64,000 nt of DNA from Blastocatellia bacterium AA13 (lineage in GTDB: Bacteria > Acidobacteriota > Blastocatellia > UBA7656), in contig QHVH01000021.1 of assembly GCA_003222245.1 (NCBI GenBank), forward strand, positions 72,262 to 136,261, given 5' to 3'. Below the pieces are notes generated by a model, which made no database searches, had not been told where the DNA came from, and saw only the letters and a list, made by a program, of their open reading frames with translations. Both the position numbers and the translations under genes were made by a program. How positions within the stretch are numbered: position 1 is the first letter of the stretch; each line of letters starts with the position of its first letter. This document shows positions 46,081-55,980 of this stretch, in pieces.

Positions 46081-47388
46081 TCAAACCTTTGCCACGTGAT
46101 CGACAACCTTCTGTCTCTGCTCATCAAAGTACAGCACGCGTCCTTCACGGTATGATTGGACGCTCATGGCTATCGGTGCCAGGGCCTTATAGCCGGTCAT
46201 CGCGTCGAGCACCGGTGTTTCGCGAGTGCGCACGCACTTTATGAAATTCTCCATGTGAGACTCGCGAGGCTCGCATTCAAGCATCATCTCGATAGTGCCG
46301 TACTTCTCCTTGAATTTTTGCTTTGCGATCCTCTGCGGCGTGACCGTGATGAAGTTGACGGTTTCCTCGAACCTTCCGTTGGGAACCATCATGATAGTTC
46401 CTTCGTGTCCGCGTATCAGCCCTGATATGTGCGAGTCGTTGGTCATGGTTGAACTGATAACCACCATATGACCCTGCGGGTACTCCGCGGTAAGCGTGAA
46501 GGTGTCGGGAACCTCGCGCTCGTCTTTGAAGATGTAAATTCCGCCGGTTCCGCTGACACGGCTCGGGAACTGAGGCTCACCCCAACAGAGATTCATCGGC
46601 GCCAACACGTGATAGAAGAGATCGGTAGCGATCCCGCCGGAATAATCCCAGTATTTTCTGAACCTGAAGAATCGATCGGGATCGTATCGGCGTTCGGGAG
46701 CGCTTCCGAGCCACGCCTTCCAATCAATGAAATCATCGCCTTTGCCGTCTGGACCGGCGGCCGGATCGATGCGCCAGTTCCACTCGCCGTCGGTTGAGTT
46801 TCGGTGATAGGAACCCTGACTCATCACGAGCTTTCCGATCATTCCGTCCTGAATGGCCTTGCGAGCCTTCCACCATTGATCCGAGCTCGTCGTCTGCGAT
46901 CCTACTTGCAGAACCCGGTTTGTCTTCTTCACGGTTTCGACAACGGCCCTGGCCTCGTCGAGCGTGTGGGTCATGGGTTTTTCGAGATAAACATCCTTGC
47001 CCTTATTCATCGCGTCGATTGCCATCTTCCCGTGCCAGTGATCGGGCGTGGCTATTATCACGGCATCGACGTCCTTGCGCTCCAGAAGCTCTCGATAATC
47101 GGCGATCGCATCGCACTTCGCGAGCTCGGCGGCCGTCCGGCGGCGCTTGACGTAAACGTCGCAAACGGCAATGACCTGCGCGGGCGTGAGCGGCTTTTGG
47201 CCGGTCTCCATGGCCCAGCGCAGCAAATCCCTGCCGCGTCCGCCGACGCCTATCAGACCGAGGCCGACTTGATCGTTAGATCCGATAATTTTACCGCTGG
47301 CTTTGCCTGTTTTGCTTAGAGCGCCGATTGCGGCGCTGGCTCCCACCGCGGTTTTGACGAAGTCTCTGCGATTCACCTTCGATTCCAT
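46081..47388 (-). CDS. Gfo/Idh/MocA family oxidoreductase with Tat signal
   Basis: This is a 435-residue NAD(P)-dependent oxidoreductase of sugar or inositol type. The N-terminus carries a twin-arginine motif ([19 protein letters not shown]), so a folded, cofactor-loaded protein is probably exported. The Rossmann motif is [13 protein letters not shown], followed by VIAVCDVY, the [25 protein letters not shown] region with the catalytic Lys, and [13 protein letters not shown]. Close relatives are annotated as dehydrogenases of unknown substrate. It stands alone, convergent with the AtpZ-like gene. Confidence 0.9.
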   Translation of the reverse strand: MESKVNRRDFVKTAVGASAAIGALSKTGKASGKIIGSNDQVGLGLIGVGGRGRDLLRWAMETGQKPLTPAQVIAVCDVYVKRRRTAAELAKCDAIADYRELLERKDVDAVIIATPDHWHGKMAIDAMNKGKDVYLEKPMTHTLDEARAVVETVKKTNRVLQVGSQTTSSDQWWKARKAIQDGMIGKLVMSQGSYHRNSTDGEWNWRIDPAAGPDGKGDDFIDWKAWLGSAPERRYDPDRFFRFRKYWDYSGGIATDLFYHVLAPMNLCWGEPQFPSRVSGTGGIYIFKDEREVPDTFTLTAEYPQGHMVVISSTMTNDSHISGLIRGHEGTIMMVPNGRFEETVNFITVTPQRIAKQKFKEKYGTIEMMLECEPRESHMENFIKCVRTRETPVLDAMTGYKALAPIAMSVQSYREGRVLYFDEQRQKVVDHVAKV

Positions 47389-47550
47389 TGACCACCTCGC
47401 GCCGGCTTTATTACCGACCTGCCGGTCAGTCTGGGTTGATAAGAATAACTAAATGACAAGAATTGAGCGACGGAATACGGCGGAAAAGCTGCTCGCGAAA
47501 AGCCGCGCGTTTCCGCCCGCTATATATGACATACCGGGGCAGCCCTTTCA

Positions 47551-47626
47551 AGGACAAGAGAAGAGAACAGTACAAGAGAAGAGAAGAGAGAGGACAAGAG
47601 AGAGGCGAACAGGACAAGAAAGATGC
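47551..47626 (+). repeat. Purine-rich repeat tract
   Basis: Almost all bases are A or G on the plus strand, built from imperfect copies of ACAAGAGAAGAGA (47554 and 47572) and related GGACAAGA words. Five C or T interruptions or so break the pattern. Long purine tracts can form triplex-like structures; any role is inference. Confidence 0.7.
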
Positions 47627-47732
47627 AGGCAATTGAGATGCGCATGTAACAACAGAGACTCGATGCAACAGAGATGCGGCGACGAAATAACAATCCCTTT
47701 CTTGTTTGGCCCTAATCATCATGCAGTGTTGA

Positions 47733-47762
47733 TTGACGTCAAATCCGGCAGTCTGATATCAC
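47733..47762 (+). promoter_or_regulatory. Candidate thiolase promoter with overlapping palindrome
   Basis: TTGACG (47733-47738) and TATCAC (47757-47762) are 18 bp apart. The -35 lies inside the perfect palindrome TTGACGTCAA (47733-47742), which could be an operator site. Confidence 0.4.
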
Positions 47763-47811
47763 TTGCGTGAATCGTGGTACATGATTCTTGGCGGCGTGAT
47801 GGAGACTCGCT

Positions 47812-48966
47812 ATGAAAAATCTCAGCGACCGGATTGCAATCATTGGAATGGGCTGCACGAAGTTCGGCGAACACTGGGACAAGAGCGCCGACGATCTGAT
47901 TGTCGAAGCCGCTTATGAGGCCTTCGAGGATGCCGGCGTCGAACCTGATCAGATCGAAGCCGGATGGGTTGGAACTCTGACCTCGGGCATCTCGGGTCTG
48001 AGCCTGACGCGGCCGCTCAAGCTCCAGTATATTCCGGTTACGCGCGTTGAGAATATGTGCGCGACTGGACAGGACGCGCTGCGCAACGCGGCGTTCGCGG
48101 TCGCCGCCGGAGCCTACGATCTGGCTCTGGTAGTCGGTTTCGAGAAACTCAAGGATTCCGGCTACTCCGGGCTGCCGGGCTCCGCGAGCAGCGTCATCGG
48201 CGCGGGCAATACGGCCCCTGGAGCGTTCGCGCTTGCCGCAACCAGGTACTTCCATCGGTACGGTGTCGGAAAAGAAGAGCTCGCCAAGATCTCGGTGAAG
48301 AACCACTACAATGGCGCGCGCAACAAGAAGGCCCACTTCCAGAAGGAGATCAGCGTTGAGCAGGTCTTGAAGGCCCCGATCATCGCATCTCCTCTCGGCC
48401 TGTTTGACTGTTGTCCGACGACTGATGGCGCGGCGGCGGCGGTAATCACGCGGACCGATCTGGCGCCGAAGTTCAAGAAGGATTTTGTGACGATCAAGGC
48501 GATGGGGCTTGCGGTCGGACCTGGAACCGGTCGTCTCGATCCTGACTTTGATTTTACGAGTTTCCCGGAAACTAGAGCTGCGTCGAAGCAGGTCTACGAT
48601 CAGCTCGGCATCAAGGAGCCTCGCAGAGAAGTTAGCATGGCTGAAGTCCATGACTGCTTCTCGATAACAGAGATGATTATCTATGAGGACCTCGGATTCT
48701 CTGAGCCCGGCAAGGCCAAGGCGGATATCGATGCGGGTTCTTTTACTCTTAATGGCGATCTCCCGGTAAACACGGACGGCGGATTGAAGTCATTCGGACA
48801 TCCGATCGGCGCCAGCGGGCTGCGCATGCTCTATGAGATTTACGCCCAGCTTCAGGGACGTGCCGGCGAGCGTCAGGTCAAGGACATGAAACTGGGGCTG
48901 GCCCACAACCTCGGCGGAAACCCGGGATCGTTTACCTGCTCCGTGATTGCGCTTGGGCATCCGTAG
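47812..48966 (+). CDS. Thiolase family acyl-CoA acetyltransferase, SCP-x/archaeal type
   Basis: This is a 384-residue thiolase-fold enzyme. The predicted nucleophile is Cys83 in VENMCATGQDAL. The other catalytic blocks are EVHDCFSITEM, GHPIGASGLRMLYE and the final AHNLGGNPGS. The sequence belongs to the SCP-x or archaeal acetoacetyl-CoA branch, not the FadA branch. GGAG sits seven bases before the ATG. That branch is often encoded next to a DUF35 zinc-ribbon partner; none follows here. Likely role is thiolysis or condensation of short acyl-CoAs; direction and chain length are not readable. Confidence 0.9.
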   Translation: MKNLSDRIAIIGMGCTKFGEHWDKSADDLIVEAAYEAFEDAGVEPDQIEAGWVGTLTSGISGLSLTRPLKLQYIPVTRVENMCATGQDALRNAAFAVAAGAYDLALVVGFEKLKDSGYSGLPGSASSVIGAGNTAPGAFALAATRYFHRYGVGKEELAKISVKNHYNGARNKKAHFQKEISVEQVLKAPIIASPLGLFDCCPTTDGAAAAVITRTDLAPKFKKDFVTIKAMGLAVGPGTGRLDPDFDFTSFPETRAASKQVYDQLGIKEPRREVSMAEVHDCFSITEMIIYEDLGFSEPGKAKADIDAGSFTLNGDLPVNTDGGLKSFGHPIGASGLRMLYEIYAQLQGRAGERQVKDMKLGLAHNLGGNPGSFTCSVIALGHP

Positions 48967-49208
48967 GCGCTCAGGAGCAACAGGATGAAAGAATGTTCAC
49001 CGATATAACTGCCTCAATCGGACTCGACAACGCCCATTGCTCGGTCAGAAATCCCGACCTACCGCCAACGCCCACTTTTAGATAGCTTCCGGCTTCCGAT
49101 GCTCATATAATCCAGGGGACGGATTGCTCTCGTAATGATCCACTGTAGGACTTCTTCAGCTTGAGTAGAGGAGATCGGGCTCATTCTACTGCGCCGGTCC
49201 GTAATTAT

Positions 49209-50873
49209 ATGCAAAAGCAGATTAGGATTTTCTTACCGGTAATCGCACTTTTATCGGTCGCATCACCTCACTGGATAGGCAGAACCGCCGAAGCCGGGGC
49301 TCGCGTCCACGCACCGGTCGCTGGAGGCATCGCGGATGTCAGCATAACAAAAATCGGATCGCCTAATCCGGCCCCTCCCGGAAGCGACATCGTCTATACA
49401 CTGATTGTCACTAACAATGGTCCGGAAGTCGCGACTGCTGTGGTGCTCAACGACCTTCCAAGCGCGGTCACGACATTTCAGTCTATCGATGCGCCTGGTT
49501 GGACTATGCAGACACCGGCGGCGGGAGCGACAGGAAGTATCTCCGGAAGAATTTCGGCCATTCAGCCTGGTTCCTCATCCATCATAACGATCGGCATGAA
49601 GCTCATCGCGAATATTCCCATCGGATCGGCTTTTTCGAACGTGGCCAGCGTCAGCGGAGACTTTTCAGATCCCAATCCAAATAACAACTCGGCAACACAG
49701 ATCACGAATGTCTCGGGTTCCACCGCGCGGGCTAATCTGGTAGTCAGTCTGGTCTCGGGCCCGGAGCCGGTCGCTTCAGGCCAACGGCTTACCTACACGT
49801 TAACTGTTACCAATCTCGGACCCGATGCGGCGAGCGACGTGTCGGTTATAACGACAGTTCCGGCGAATACGACGCTGGCGGCTGTTGTTTCAAACGGCAG
49901 CAAGTGCTTAGTTCCTCCGATCGGCGGCATCGGTACAGTTTCATGCAATTTCCCTTCGCTGCAAGTAAACGCCGCCGTAAGCGTTACGGTCACTGTTAAC
50001 GTCATCGCGCCATCCGGTTCGGCCATAAACGAATCCGGGAGAGTCACTAGCGGAACGATTGATCCAATTCCCGCGAGCAACTCGGCATCGGGTATTGCAA
50101 CCGTTCAGGGCGGCGGAATCGTGAGGCTTCGATGGACCCAACCGACGCCCACCGCCGCAAATCCAATTCCGGCGCCGACGACTCTGATCGCCGCGCCTGG
50201 AGGCGGGACGGGAAGAGAAGTAGAAGCCGATTCCGCCGATATTACGCCACAGGACGCGCTCGACATAACCGGACCATGCACGCTTGTTCGAGTGAACGTT
50301 TACAAATCCGAGATCACGCCCGTTCAGACTGTAGTTTCCAACCGCTGGGCTTCAGTTCCACCGGATCAATTGGAGGCCACGATGGCGGTTGCGCCGGCCG
50401 GCTCATTTTACATCGTCACGAACGTGTGGAACTGCGCCGGCACGGAAGTTGAGAGCGGCGGTTCGAATCAGACGGGCGTTCCTATAGGCCCTACCTTCGA
50501 GCGAATAAAGGTGAAGCCCACGGGAAAGATGAAGATATTTGGAAACGGATTTACTGATCCGACGACCATCTACATAAACGGAGTCGCCTTCACGCGCGCA
50601 GCCGTGTTTAACGACAGCACGTCCCTCGTTCAGAAAGGTCCGCTGACGGACGGGCGATTCTCACTCGATCTGCTGCTGCCCGGTGTCCCGGCGGTAGTGA
50701 GCGCGCAAACGAGCAACGGCGGGATCGGCAGCACGACTTACACTCTACCTGCCGACTTCGTCAGTGTGAACAAGACTTCGGCGCCGGAATTAAAGAGACC
50801 AGCGAGCAAGAAGGAGGTAGCGCATGCCTCACCGTTTACGCAAAGCGGCGGCTCGGCTCACGGCCGCCGTTAG
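49209..50873 (+). CDS. Exported DUF11 repeat protein
   Basis: This protein has 554 residues from the ATG at 49209. A TTG 48 bases upstream is less likely because the signal peptide starts at [19 protein letters not shown]. Two DUF11-type Ig-like domains follow (near 40-150 and 165-285), each with YTLxVTNxGPxxAxxV cores. The C-terminal half includes an IPT/TIG-like stretch ([17 protein letters not shown]). Cell-surface structural or adhesive function is inferred. Its last 50 bases overlap the start of the TonB-dependent receptor gene in another frame, so the two are probably translated together. Confidence 0.82.
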   Translation: MQKQIRIFLPVIALLSVASPHWIGRTAEAGARVHAPVAGGIADVSITKIGSPNPAPPGSDIVYTLIVTNNGPEVATAVVLNDLPSAVTTFQSIDAPGWTMQTPAAGATGSISGRISAIQPGSSSIITIGMKLIANIPIGSAFSNVASVSGDFSDPNPNNNSATQITNVSGSTARANLVVSLVSGPEPVASGQRLTYTLTVTNLGPDAASDVSVITTVPANTTLAAVVSNGSKCLVPPIGGIGTVSCNFPSLQVNAAVSVTVTVNVIAPSGSAINESGRVTSGTIDPIPASNSASGIATVQGGGIVRLRWTQPTPTAANPIPAPTTLIAAPGGGTGREVEADSADITPQDALDITGPCTLVRVNVYKSEITPVQTVVSNRWASVPPDQLEATMAVAPAGSFYIVTNVWNCAGTEVESGGSNQTGVPIGPTFERIKVKPTGKMKIFGNGFTDPTTIYINGVAFTRAAVFNDSTSLVQKGPLTDGRFSLDLLLPGVPAVVSAQTSNGGIGSTTYTLPADFVSVNKTSAPELKRPASKKEVAHASPFTQSGGSAHGRR

Positions 50874-53800
50874 CATAGCGGTTCTTCTTTGCAGCCTGGC
50901 GCCGCGGCGCATTCTCGATTTCAGCGTAAGCGCGCAAACAACCTCGGGTCAGATCAGCGGCTACGTGCACGACCAGCCCGGCGCGCCGTTGGCTAACGCC
51001 AAAGTAACTCTCGTCAACCTCAACAACGGCAATATCCGATCAACAAGAACCGATCAGGCCGGCTACTATGAGCTTCCGTTTCTTCCTCCCGGAGTCTATA
51101 GCGTAACCGTGTCTATGCCCGGTTATATCGACGACGGCTACGCGGATGTGAGAATACAACTCAACCGGATGAACGTCGTACTACCGCCGCTCTTCTTGAA
51201 ATCGGCAACTACAGCCGGTTCTACGGCTCCAACGCCGCCGTTGAAGGCCGTGACCGAAGTTGTCCCGCTTGCTAACGGCTCCAATGCGGCGCGTCAGGGC
51301 AATTTCGTCGAGCAGCAGCTCGAAGCGCTTCCGCTGGGCGGCACGACCGATATGCGGACCTTTGATGAATATGCCTTGCTGGTTCCCGGAGTTTCACCGC
51401 CTCCGTTCACGCCGGGAGTTCGAGGGCCTGGGGTCGGCTACGGCATCGGCACGGCCGGGCAGTTTTCCGTCAACGGACAGCGCGCTCGCTCCAATAACTT
51501 CACCGTCGACGGCTCGGACAACAACGATCCCGATGTTGGAGTTCGCCGGCAGGGATTCGTGGCTTTGCTGCCTCAGGCAATCGAGTCGATAAGAGAGTTC
51601 CAGATTTCTACATTGTTGTGGGACGCCGAGCTCGGCCGGAACTTCGGATCGCAGGTCAACGCGGTCTCGAAGGAAGGCAGCAAGGCTTTTCACGGACAGT
51701 TGTACGGGTTCTTTACCGATTCAGCGTTGAATGCGCGCAACTTCTTTGACTACACGGGCGGGTCTGTCGGATCGGCGCTTGCGGCGAGAGGACAGGCGGC
51801 GCTTCAAACCGGCGGGCCGTCCGGAGGAAAGGACCCCTTTACTCGCACCCAGGCAGGGTTCGTGTTCGGAGGGCCGATCATTAAAGATCGCACTCAATTC
51901 TTCACGAGCTTCGAACGCGAAGACGTGAACGCATCAACCGAACAACATTTTTCAACGCCTACAGCAAACGAACGCGACTTCCGTTTTTACCTGGGCCGTG
52001 TTCTCAACCGAACCGCGCCTCAGAGCTTTGGTGTCAGGCACCCGTTTCCGCAATCTTCGCCGCTCCTGATCTTCGGAGCGCTGGGCGGAGCGACGCCTTT
52101 GGGCCAGAACATACTTTCGCTCTATCCGCTCCCAAACAATCCGCGGGGGCCTTACGGACCAAATACATTCACGCGGATATTGCCTGCCGATGGCGACGGA
52201 GCCGTTTTCTCATTCAAGATCACGCAGAAAGTATTCAACGCGAGTGAGCTCAACGCGCGATACAATTTCACTGACGACGACCGCTTGCTGCCGAGCATCA
52301 ACCGGGCAATTAATTCGACTACGGAAGCGAATACCCGTTCGCAAAATCTGTCGCTAATTTTCGACACGCCCCTTCGGCCTTCGCTGTTCAACCAGGCGCG
52401 CTTTTCTTATGGGCGAACGCGGCTCGGGTTCAACGATGTCTCGGGGAGTCCGCTCGAATTCCAACGCACTTCCGGAGCACAGGTCGGAGGAACCGTCTTC
52501 ACTTCTCAGACCGGCTTGATAGGCGGGCTGCTCGTCGAGCCTTTCAGCCCAATCGGCATCGACGTTTTCACGTTTCCGCAGGGCCGAGCCAATAACACAT
52601 TTCAGTTCGCGGATTCCATCTCGTCGACGCGCGGCGTGCATACGTTGAAGTTCGGCGCGGATATTCGGCGCGTCCAGTTGAACAGCTTTCAGGATCGCAA
52701 CTACAGGCCTCAAGTAGTCTATGGAAACGGAGCGCTTGTAACCGGAAACTTCCTCGAAAGCGGGCCGACGCCTCCGGGCTCGCCGATACCTTTTGTAGTC
52801 GACGGCAGACAATTCCTGATGCCGGGCGTCGCTCTCGCCGCGATTGGTTTACCGTCGTCGATCTTTCAGACAATCACGTTCGGCGCTCCCGATTCGCACA
52901 TAGGTCTGCGCCACACCGAATACGACTTCTTCGTCAACGACAATTGGCGGGCTCGGCCGAATCTGACCTTCGATGCCGGTCTTCGCTACGAGTACAACAC
53001 CGTTCCGGGCGAGATTAACAACCGGATCGAAGACGCGATCACGCTCAAGAACGTTCCTCAGCCGGGCTCTTCATTCTTCGACACCGGCGAGCGAACCGCC
53101 GCATTCAATGCCGCGGCTGCGGCCTATCAGCAGGTGCTCGGAGGCCGGAACCGAATTTACGAGCCCGACCGGAATAACTTTGGACCTCACCTCGGATTCG
53201 CATGGAGCCCGCTATCGGACAACAAGACTTTCGTTCGCGGCGGATTCGGAATTTATTACGACGCTATACTCGGCGCCGTTGTGAGTCAGTCGCGGAATGT
53301 CTTTCCCAACGAGATACCGATCAATATCGATCCCCAGTTTCTCGGCTTCAACGTGTTCAGCCTGAACAATCCTTCGTTCCTGCAACTGACCTCCAGAGGA
53401 AGGACCGCCAGCTTGATAGCGCCTGGAACACTCAATCAGTTTGGAGGAACGCCCGCCGATTTCGTCGCGTTGATAGGTTCGGCGCTATTACAGAATCAAA
53501 AAGGCGGCGGGCTGGCGTTCACGCTGCCCGACAAGAACCTTCGCACGCCTTACGCTCAACAATGGCACTTGACCCTGGAGCGGCAGATTACAAACGACTA
53601 TCTATTTTCGATCGCCTATGTCGGTACAAAGGGGACGAAGCTGACTCGGCTTGTGACGCCGAACTTCGGGCCCAACCTCACGCCCGCGATAGCGACCGCG
53701 CTTGGACAGGGAGCGCCCGGCGTAGTCTTTCCAATAACGCCTACGGTTTCCGCTGACAACGCGGCCAGCTTACGCCGCGACCGTCCGGCGCCGGCGCTCG

Positions 53801-54549
53801 GGGCGTTTCAAATATTCGAGAACTCGGCCGCGTCCAACTACCACTCGCTGCAGCTTGAAGCTCGCAAGCGATACTCGCATCGTTACACATTCACCGCGGC
53901 ATACACGTGGTCTCATGCAATCGACGATGTCTCGGATGTGTTTCCGATCGCGGGCGCTCCAATAATTGCCCAGGACTCCCAAAATCTGAGACTCGATCGA
54001 GCAAGTGCGAACTTCGACATCCGTCATCGCTTCTCGGCTTCGGTAGTCTGGGATCTGCCGTTCTTTGTGGATTCAAACGCGGGAGCGGCCAGATGGTTGG
54101 GCGGATGGCAACTGGCTTCGATCTTTCAGGCGCACACGGGACAGCCTTTCACTCTGAACGTACCGGTCGATGCGAATCTGGACGGAAATCTGACCGATCG
54201 ACCTTCCACCACAGACGGATTGACCTTCTTCGACGGTCACGGCAGGCAGCGAGTAAGCGCCGATCCTGCCGCAAAAATCGAGTCGTTTTTCATCAGCGGT
54301 CAAGACGGGGCCGTAGGCCGAAACACGGTTCGCGCGGATGGATTCCTGAACTGGGACGTGGCGTTGAATAAAAATTTCAGATTCACGGAACGGCAGCGAT
54401 TGGGCTTCCGAGCGGAGTTCTTCAACGCGCTGAATCGTGCAAACTTCGGAACGCCTATTCGAACGATAGGCGCTCCGGGATTCGGCTCCGCAATCGACAC
54501 CGTGAACCGCGCCCGCACGATTCAATTCGCCCTCAAGTATAGTTTTTGA
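50824..54549 (+). CDS. TonB-dependent receptor, Oar-like, with carboxypeptidase-regulatory-like domain
   Basis: This is a 1241-residue outer-membrane protein. After the signal sequence (to about residue 37) a carboxypeptidase-regulatory-like domain ([20 protein letters not shown], about 40-115) precedes the plug ([22 protein letters not shown] over ~217-238). A long beta-barrel ends in the aromatic residue Phe (QFALKYSF), as expected for outer-membrane barrel assembly. Oar-like receptors are greatly expanded in Acidobacteria and import large or complex ligands; no SusD partner is present. The start has GGAGG six bases upstream, inside the end of the DUF11 gene. Confidence 0.93.
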   Translation: MPHRLRKAAARLTAAVSIAVLLCSLAPRRILDFSVSAQTTSGQISGYVHDQPGAPLANAKVTLVNLNNGNIRSTRTDQAGYYELPFLPPGVYSVTVSMPGYIDDGYADVRIQLNRMNVVLPPLFLKSATTAGSTAPTPPLKAVTEVVPLANGSNAARQGNFVEQQLEALPLGGTTDMRTFDEYALLVPGVSPPPFTPGVRGPGVGYGIGTAGQFSVNGQRARSNNFTVDGSDNNDPDVGVRRQGFVALLPQAIESIREFQISTLLWDAELGRNFGSQVNAVSKEGSKAFHGQLYGFFTDSALNARNFFDYTGGSVGSALAARGQAALQTGGPSGGKDPFTRTQAGFVFGGPIIKDRTQFFTSFEREDVNASTEQHFSTPTANERDFRFYLGRVLNRTAPQSFGVRHPFPQSSPLLIFGALGGATPLGQNILSLYPLPNNPRGPYGPNTFTRILPADGDGAVFSFKITQKVFNASELNARYNFTDDDRLLPSINRAINSTTEANTRSQNLSLIFDTPLRPSLFNQARFSYGRTRLGFNDVSGSPLEFQRTSGAQVGGTVFTSQTGLIGGLLVEPFSPIGIDVFTFPQGRANNTFQFADSISSTRGVHTLKFGADIRRVQLNSFQDRNYRPQVVYGNGALVTGNFLESGPTPPGSPIPFVVDGRQFLMPGVALAAIGLPSSIFQTITFGAPDSHIGLRHTEYDFFVNDNWRARPNLTFDAGLRYEYNTVPGEINNRIEDAITLKNVPQPGSSFFDTGERTAAFNAAAAAYQQVLGGRNRIYEPDRNNFGPHLGFAWSPLSDNKTFVRGGFGIYYDAILGAVVSQSRNVFPNEIPINIDPQFLGFNVFSLNNPSFLQLTSRGRTASLIAPGTLNQFGGTPADFVALIGSALLQNQKGGGLAFTLPDKNLRTPYAQQWHLTLERQITNDYLFSIAYVGTKGTKLTRLVTPNFGPNLTPAIATALGQGAPGVVFPITPTVSADNAASLRRDRPAPALGAFQIFENSAASNYHSLQLEARKRYSHRYTFTAAYTWSHAIDDVSDVFPIAGAPIIAQDSQNLRLDRASANFDIRHRFSASVVWDLPFFVDSNAGAARWLGGWQLASIFQAHTGQPFTLNVPVDANLDGNLTDRPSTTDGLTFFDGHGRQRVSADPAAKIESFFISGQDGAVGRNTVRADGFLNWDVALNKNFRFTERQRLGFRAEFFNALNRANFGTPIRTIGAPGFGSAIDTVNRARTIQFALKYSF

Positions 54550-54769
54550 TAGGACGCGCATAGCGCTGCTCGCACCCAGATAGGAAAAGAACGCGGCAAA
54601 CTGATCGCAGCGGAGCGCGGAAGCGCGGATTCGTACTTATCCTACTCATGATCTTATTTGACATCCTGATAAACAAAGCATAGAAAGAGACGCCGAGCTG
54701 AAAGACGAATCCCCCGACGAGCTGGTCCAGATTCAAAATAGACGGCTTAGTTCTCCAGGAGAATTCTTT

Positions 54770-55312
54770 ATGAAAGAAATAACCTCGGGTTCTGATCTAC
54801 AACAGGGATTGCACCGCCGAAACTTTCTCAAGACACTCGTATGGGGCGGAGGCGCAGGCCTTTGGTCTTTAACCTCGGGCTCAAGAGCAGCTCTTGGGGA
54901 CGGCAAGGCTGATGTCCTGTTACTGTCCTGTATCGACTACCGGCTGGTTGATTACACGGTGCATTACATGGTTGGCCGCGGTTTACGCGATAACTATGAC
55001 TATGTGATCTTAGCCGGAGCTTCCCTGGGTGCAATAACAGACAAATATCCTGAATGGAACAAGACGTTCTGGGACCACCTTGGTCTGGCAATAAGGCTAC
55101 ACGGCATTCACAAGGTAATGGTCATGGATCATCGAGACTGTGGAGCATATAAGTTGATTTTGGGAGAGAATTGCTGCAAGCCTCGGGAGAAGGAAACGAA
55201 GGAACATAGAACTCAGATGCAGAGCCTCGAGAAAGCGATCAGAAAGAAATATCGAGATCTCGAGGTGGAGTTACTATTGATGGACCTCAACGGCGTCGTA
55301 GAAAAAATCTAA
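54770..55312 (+). CDS. Tat-exported beta-carbonic-anhydrase-like protein
   Basis: This is a 180-residue protein. The N-terminus HRRNFLKTLVWGGGAGLWSL is a twin-arginine-like signal. The rest resembles beta-class carbonic anhydrases: the zinc-site segment LSCIDYRLVD (Cys54, Asp56, Arg58) and MDHRDCGAYKL (His121, Cys124) give the expected Cys/His/Cys set. The CIDYR form differs from the common CSDSR, so activity on CO2 is not certain. AGGAG lies eight bases before the ATG. The gene stands alone between the receptor and ruvX. Confidence 0.72.
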   Translation: MKEITSGSDLQQGLHRRNFLKTLVWGGGAGLWSLTSGSRAALGDGKADVLLLSCIDYRLVDYTVHYMVGRGLRDNYDYVILAGASLGAITDKYPEWNKTFWDHLGLAIRLHGIHKVMVMDHRDCGAYKLILGENCCKPREKETKEHRTQMQSLEKAIRKKYRDLEVELLLMDLNGVVEKI

Positions 55313-55560
55313 GCAGCGGAAGAACTCAAAGTCTAAGACTTGCAGAGTAGAGACGAGCGGTCTTAGCGAGTCAAGAGCGCGCGCTATGCGAGCTGCGAGT
55401 CGCGGCACGAGTAGAGCCTGCGCCCGCAATTGGGAGGAGACGCGGCCAGTGGACCAAACCCAACGTAGGCGCGTTGATCCAGTCACAATGCCATAGTCAT
55501 AGAGTTGTCATAGCTGCCCGCGTTGACACTGATTCAACCTCATTCTTATACTCACCTCAA

Positions 55561-55980
55561 ATGCGAGCACTGGCGCTTGACCTGGGCGCAAAAAGAATCG
55601 GAATCGCCATATCGGACGCTCTAGGGATTACGGTGCGTCCGGTTGAGACCATTCGCCGCTCAAATCTGTCGAGAGACATCGCAAGATTGAAACAGCTTGT
55701 CGAAGATTTGGAGCCGGAGGCTATCGTGGTCGGGCTCCCTCTCAGAATGGATAACACCATCGGCGACGCGGCCCGCGGGGCGCTGTCATTCGCGGATAGA
55801 CTTCGCGCGGAGCTTGCCCTGCCCGTGTTCACGGAAGATGAGCGATTGACTAGTTATGAAGCCGACCAGATGATGATCGAGCGGTCCTTCTCGCGCAAAG
55901 AAAGGCGCGAGCGCTCCGACGAATACGCAGCAATGATTATATTGAGGGATTTTTTATCGAGAACCCTGAATCAAAACTGA
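55561..55980 (+). CDS. ruvX: Putative pre-16S rRNA nuclease / Holliday junction resolvase-like YqgF
   Basis: This RNase H-fold nuclease is thought to finish 16S rRNA 5' maturation, and was earlier proposed as a resolvase. The ATG at 55561 gives 139 residues, the family length. The frame continues 29 codons upstream, but that part is unrelated. Acidic motifs are ALDLGAKRIGIAISD (Asp7), VVGLPL, EDERLTSYEAD and SDEYAAMIIL. It is followed without a gap by mltG. Confidence 0.92.
   Translation: MRALALDLGAKRIGIAISDALGITVRPVETIRRSNLSRDIARLKQLVEDLEPEAIVVGLPLRMDNTIGDAARGALSFADRLRAELALPVFTEDERLTSYEADQMMIERSFSRKERRERSDEYAAMIILRDFLSRTLNQN

Larger units (their letters stand above)
47389..47811. other. Intergenic region with polypurine tract and thiolase promoter
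   Basis: The 423 bp between the divergent oxidoreductase and thiolase genes hold no supported gene. Two open frames of ~100 codons (47453-47770 plus, 47426-47722 minus) overlap each other, have biased Arg/Glu or Leu/Ser composition from the purine tract, and lack ribosome sites. The region contains the tract at 47551-47626 and a candidate promoter near 47733-47762. Confidence 0.6.

Noticed and set aside
47426-47770. Two ~100-codon overlapping frames on opposite strands
   Set aside because: Their composition follows the purine tract, there is no ribosome site, and neither looks like a protein family.
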